From positions 1,054,001 to 1,118,000 of the forward strand of contig NC_083600.1 in the NCBI RefSeq assembly GCF_020882245.1: 64,000 bases of DNA, given 5' to 3'. Numbering within the stretch: the first letter of the stretch is position 1; every line of letters begins with the position of its first letter. The notes under the pieces are model-generated. The model did no database searches and was not told where the DNA came from. It was given only the letters and a program-made list of their open reading frames with translations. This document shows, piece after piece, positions 60,733-64,000 of the stretch. The translations under genes and the position numbers were made by a program. The DNA comes from Rhopalosiphum padi. Its lineage: Eukaryota > Arthropoda > Insecta > Hemiptera > Aphididae.

Positions 60733-61070
60733 CTGTGCGTTATCGACATTGTCGACATACGCAGAGCTACGGCAGGTATAAAAAGCCCTGTGAAACGACC
60801 AGCATTGCCATTCACTGTCTTTCCTCCGTCGTAGCAAGACCCACCCGGGCAGACTTGCGCGATTAAGGAAGGCATCTGATGTCTATATTTTTTGAGCATA
60901 TTTTATGTTGCCTGCACATTATATCGCTTTTACTCAAATTATTAAATAGTGATTTTATTTATACCTATTCGTAGCTCTAACATTTCCTTAGCTCAAGCTC
61001 TGGTATGCACAAACAAAATTCGACCTTGGCTTTGTTCCGTGGCTTATATAAGTCTGGCACAGTTCGGGCG
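60733..61070 (+). repeat. Tandem repeat copy 2 (TATA-containing unit)
   Basis: A diverged direct copy of 60300-60608 (offset about 452 bp), with small insertions/deletions including an extra TGGCTTATATAAGTC before the CAGTTCGGGC end. The short ORF of copy 1 is broken here, so conservation is at the DNA level rather than of a peptide. Confidence 0.7.
60777..60784 (+). promoter_or_regulatory. TATA box in tandem repeat copy 2
   Basis: TATAAAAA, followed at the same spacing by GCCCTGTGAAACGACCAGC and CATTGCCATTCAC as in copy 1. Confidence 0.4.
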
Positions 61071-61341
61071 CAAGACTGCCAGTCACATTACGAAAACGTT
61101 AATTTTGTTATAGTTGTAAAATTGCAACGTACAATAATTGACTATTATACAAGTGTTTTTTTGGTAATACCTTTATCCACGTTAATTGAATTAGGTTTGT
61201 TATTTATAAGCCCCTAGTTATGAATTTTTTTTTTACAGATTTCCTATAAAAACAGAGCAATTAACTCAACTCTGGCCAATTTCTGCGTTACAAAGTGAAT
61301 CGTAAAATTTGTTGAAAAAACACTCATAAATTTAACATCTT

Positions 61342-61617
61342 CCAAGGGCGTAATTGAGGATGGAGAAGGGAGTATTCGCCCTCCCCCCTCGTCACTTGTT
61401 TTTTTTTCTATTTAATACATTAATTAATAATTTATTTAAACATTTTTCCATTTGATAAAGATTGTAAATCGTATTAGTATTGATATCATTATACTTAACA
61501 TAAAAAGTATTTTATACCTATTTAGGTAATCAACTGTAAATTATTTTTAGTTTGTATAGAAGAAAAAATAATTTTGTCCCCCCTCCACCCATGGACTCAA
61601 CTCAAATACGCCCTTGG
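61342..61617. mobile_element. 276-bp terminal-inverted-repeat element with 6-bp target duplication
   Basis: The left end CCAAGGGCGTAATTGAG and the inverted right end CCAAGGGCGTATTTGAG match at 16 of 17 positions. CATCTT flanks both sides (61336-61341 and 61618-61623). It has C/G-run-rich subterminal parts and no ORF. The duplication size is unusual for hAT (8 bp) or mariner (TA), so the superfamily is left open. Confidence 0.75.
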
Positions 61618-62341
61618 CATCTTCTTATATATAATAAAACGTGAAATATAATCACGTTCACAATAGCCAGGATCTCCCAGTGGTCGCATAGAAAAAATGT
61701 TTAGGTATGGACGTGTGGTCGCCGCGGCCTAACGATTGATTATATTAATTATTATATTATTAATTTTTTTCTGTAATCGTAAATATAACTATCAGACTCA
61801 CACGATCACCAATATTCGGCGTGGTAATTTCCAGTCAATTAAAGATAAAAGGAGGAGATAAACTGTAAGATTGTTAGGTTAAACATAGTTGTATATTGTG
61901 TGTTAGTTTTTTTTCGTTTTTCGTTTTATAAAGTCTAAATGATAGAAATTCACGAAATAGTAAGCGAAAAAAATAAACAAATGTTTGTAATATTTAAATA
62001 TACATTTCTATTTCATAAGCTATTAGCAAATGAAATATAATAATGGTGTTGTACGGATAAAAGTTGTAAAAGTTTGTTTAACGATACAATAAAGACATTT
62101 TAATAAGCTCAAGTAAATTTGACGTTAATGATCACAATCATGAAGCGAATACTGATCAGATATTAAAACGTCAACAAATACGAAATGGTATTAAAAGAAA
62201 GACAACTGACAATATTTGTGAGCGACCGTTAAAATTAATCCATGGTGGTTTAAAAGAAAGCGGTGAGTTCATAATTTATAATTTATCGTACATACGTATT
62301 GTTAGTGACAACATTTTTATTTTTGATTATATTAATAGGAG

Positions 62342-62614
62342 TTGAGAATATTATCACAACAGATTTTTCGAAAAGGAATTCATGAAGCCCGTAGAAAAAT
62401 CCTTCCAGCTAAACCAACCAATATACAACAAGTGCATGACGCTTTAAGGTCCATTGATATCAAACCAAACGAAGGTGAACAATTTTTAATTATCAACGAT
62501 AATATTAAGAATTTTATTTTATTTTCATGTAAAAGTAACTTACGAAGTTTATCATCAATTTCTCAAATTTATGTCGATGGGACATTCCGATGCTGTACTA
62601 AATATTTTTGTTAA
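62342..62614 (+). pseudogene. Longest intact piece of the MULE transposase pseudogene
   Basis: A 90-codon open stretch including EARRKILPAKPTNIQQVHDA and SSISQIYVDGTFRCCTKYFC, ending in a premature TAA immediately before a still-recognisable continuation (LFTIHALRNGHY). In intact relatives the D of 'VDGTF' is the first catalytic aspartate of the MULE domain. Confidence 0.65.
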
Positions 62615-63113
62615 TTATTTACTATCCATGCATTGAGAAATGGTCATTATTATCCTATTGCTTATTTTTTATTACCAGATAAAAAATTTAAAAGCTATCA
62701 AAATGCATTTCATTGACTTATTGAACAGTGTAATACATTTCATTTTGTCTTAAGCCCGATATAGTTATATTCGTAGACTTTGAAACATCTATACACAAGG
62801 CAATTTGTTTAACTTGGCCATTGGTTATTATAAAAGGTTGCAGGTTCCATCTAGGTCAATCGCGGTGGTGAAAAATACAATCTTTAGGGTTAAGTACAGA
62901 TTATAAAGACAGATAGCGAAATAGGCAAATTTTTAACGTATATATTTGGATTACCATTTTTAAAACCTGAAATGGTAGAGGCATGTTTTGTATAGATTTA
63001 GTTTCTATACAACCTTCAACGGCAAAAATACAATTATTATGTGATTATTTAGTAGAAATAACTTATATTGACGATAATTCCGATTTTCCATCGAATGTAT
63101 GGGCTACTTGTAG

Positions 63114-63121
63114 TTCTAGTA
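63114..63121. repeat. 8-bp target-site duplication, left (TTCTAGTA)
   Basis: Identical to 63359-63366 on the other side of the hAT-type MITE. Confidence 0.85.
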
Positions 63122-63358
63122 CAGTGTTTCCCAACTGGTGTTCCGCGGAACCTAAAGGTTCCGTCAGCCGGTGCCAAGGGTTACGAAAATAGGGTTCCGT
63201 GAGAAATTTGGGAAAATATAAATTAATTAATAATATTTTTGATTTGAATTATGATTTTAATATAGTTCATAGAATAGCTCCAAAAATGATATGGGGGTTC
63301 CACAGAACGTTCAAGCTCCTGCAAAGGTTCCGGGAGTAAAAGAAGTCGGGAAACACTG
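63122..63358. mobile_element. 237-bp hAT-type MITE inside the MULE pseudogene
   Basis: Begins CAGTGTTTCCCAAC and ends GTCGGGAAACACTG, with a perfect 11-bp core inverted repeat. The exact 8-bp duplication TTCTAGTA on both sides is diagnostic of hAT transposition. Internally it carries repeated GGTTCCG/GGAACC words and no ORF. It splits the transposase reading ...FPSNVWATCSSS from TYLTTNVCESFHSK. Confidence 0.9.
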
Positions 63359-63366
63359 TTCTAGTA
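63359..63366. repeat. 8-bp target-site duplication, right (TTCTAGTA)
   Basis: Matches 63114-63121; the MULE pseudogene sequence resumes after it. Confidence 0.85.
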
Positions 63367-63582
63367 CATACTTGACAACAAACGTATGTGAAAGTTTCCA
63401 TTCTAAACTTAATTGATTATCCAAGTATATATCAATTTTTGGATATTTTGAAACAATGTCAAACCGTTGCCAAAATTAAAATTCAATCTATAGTCTGTGC
63501 TCCTCGGGGAACAACTAAACAAATTAATAAAAAAAAATATAGAAACGCAAATAAAAAAATTAAACAGCTTAGAAATATCTAA

Positions 63583-64000
63583 TTTTGATTTTGTGAAAAT
63601 AATGAGTTCTAAAAATCTACCTTTAACTATAACTTAGCACTAAAATTATTTTACTGTTTATTATTGTCATATGTATTTTATAACTTTTTGTATTGTAAGC
63701 AATTTATTATTTTATTATTCGACTACTTGTATGTATATGTACTATTTAATTAATTATTAATTTTCCTATGTAGCCATAAGCCATGTAGATCACAAAGTTA
63801 ATATATTATTTATTATAACCATAAACCAGACATATTATAATGTATATCATTAAATATTGTAATAACGAATAATTGTTTTAAATTTTTAAATTATTTAAAT
63901 AAAAGACTTTGAATTTAAAATATTCAGTATTTGAATTATTTACTTTATTTTATTAATTATCAGCTATTTTGTGAACCAATATGTGCTTGGACGCAATTGG
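63583..64000. other. AT-rich flank at the window end
   Basis: No gene or recognisable repeat end was seen. Any right terminus of the MULE element should lie here or beyond the window but was not identified. Confidence 0.4.

Larger units (their letters stand above)
62030..63582 (+). pseudogene. FLYWCH/MULE-type transposase pseudogene
   Basis: A Mutator-like transposase relative of the kind common in aphid genomes, now broken. In order: a FLYWCH-like zinc-finger remnant (WCCTDKSCKS ... FDVNDHNHEAN) at about 62055-62160; KRKTTDNICERPLKLIHGGL; after a possible intron, ARRKILPAKPTNIQQVHDAL; ISQIYVDGTFRCC, the first catalytic-Asp region; then stops and frameshifts through LFTIHALRNGHYYPIAYFLL and KGCRFHLGQS (the MULE CxxH-like block); IGKFLTYIFGLPFLKPE; FPSNVWATCSSS; TTNVCESFHSKLN; and IYQFLDILKQCQT to the end. 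At least five in-frame stops, several frame slips and an inserted MITE show it is dead. Ends of the parent transposon were not found. Confidence 0.7.

Overview
The window looks like nuclear DNA of an insect, most likely an aphid. It is very AT-rich (long TA/ATT runs). The genes have many short exons with GT/AG introns, and coding exons stand out as islands of higher GC. Small inverted-repeat transposons are abundant, and short CCTAA runs match the insect telomere unit. No bacterial, viral or CRISPR-type content was seen. The species is inferred from style and from protein resemblance recalled from memory; no search was run.

Three multi-exon protein genes could be rebuilt with every splice phase consistent. 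(1) Positions 6142-20408 (+) encode a secreted-then-anchored single-pass membrane protein of about 959 aa, recognised as shavenoid (sha), which helps actin-rich epidermal hairs form. (2) Positions 27120-22795 (-) encode a 473-aa protein in eight exons whose domain order resembles the Fanconi anaemia core-complex proteins FANCB/FAAP100. It converges tail to tail with sha. (3) Positions 47713-56437 (+) encode a twelve-helix SLC22-type organic ion transporter. Its start codon seems to be assembled across an intron: an orphan GC-rich exon near 36.5-36.7 kb ends in ...CCA and the first coding exon begins TG..., which would give a 550-aa protein.

The remainder is intergenic or intronic DNA with mobile-element debris: a 5'-truncated jockey-like LINE with a clean target-site duplication (46.15-46.82 kb); a decayed LINE reverse transcriptase (44.4-44.9 kb); a TTAA-flanked foldback MITE family with copies at about 21.2, 25.2, 37.4 and 51.6 kb; a 727-bp TA-flanked foldback element with arms of about 300 bp (38.2-38.9 kb); a piggyBac-like MITE in an intron of gene 2; several other terminal-inverted-repeat elements; and, at the right end, a broken FLYWCH/MULE transposase gene interrupted by a 237-bp hAT-type MITE with a perfect 8-bp duplication. 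A tandem duplication of about 300 bp with two TATA boxes (60.3-61.07 kb) is unexplained.

The genes do not form a pathway: cuticular hair morphogenesis, possible DNA-crosslink repair and solute transport are simply neighbours. The first 5.9 kb, and most of 27.2-36.4 kb and 39-44 kb, hold no gene that can be supported. No new multi-gene system is visible. The most unusual candidates are the FANCB-like gene and the duplicated TATA locus.
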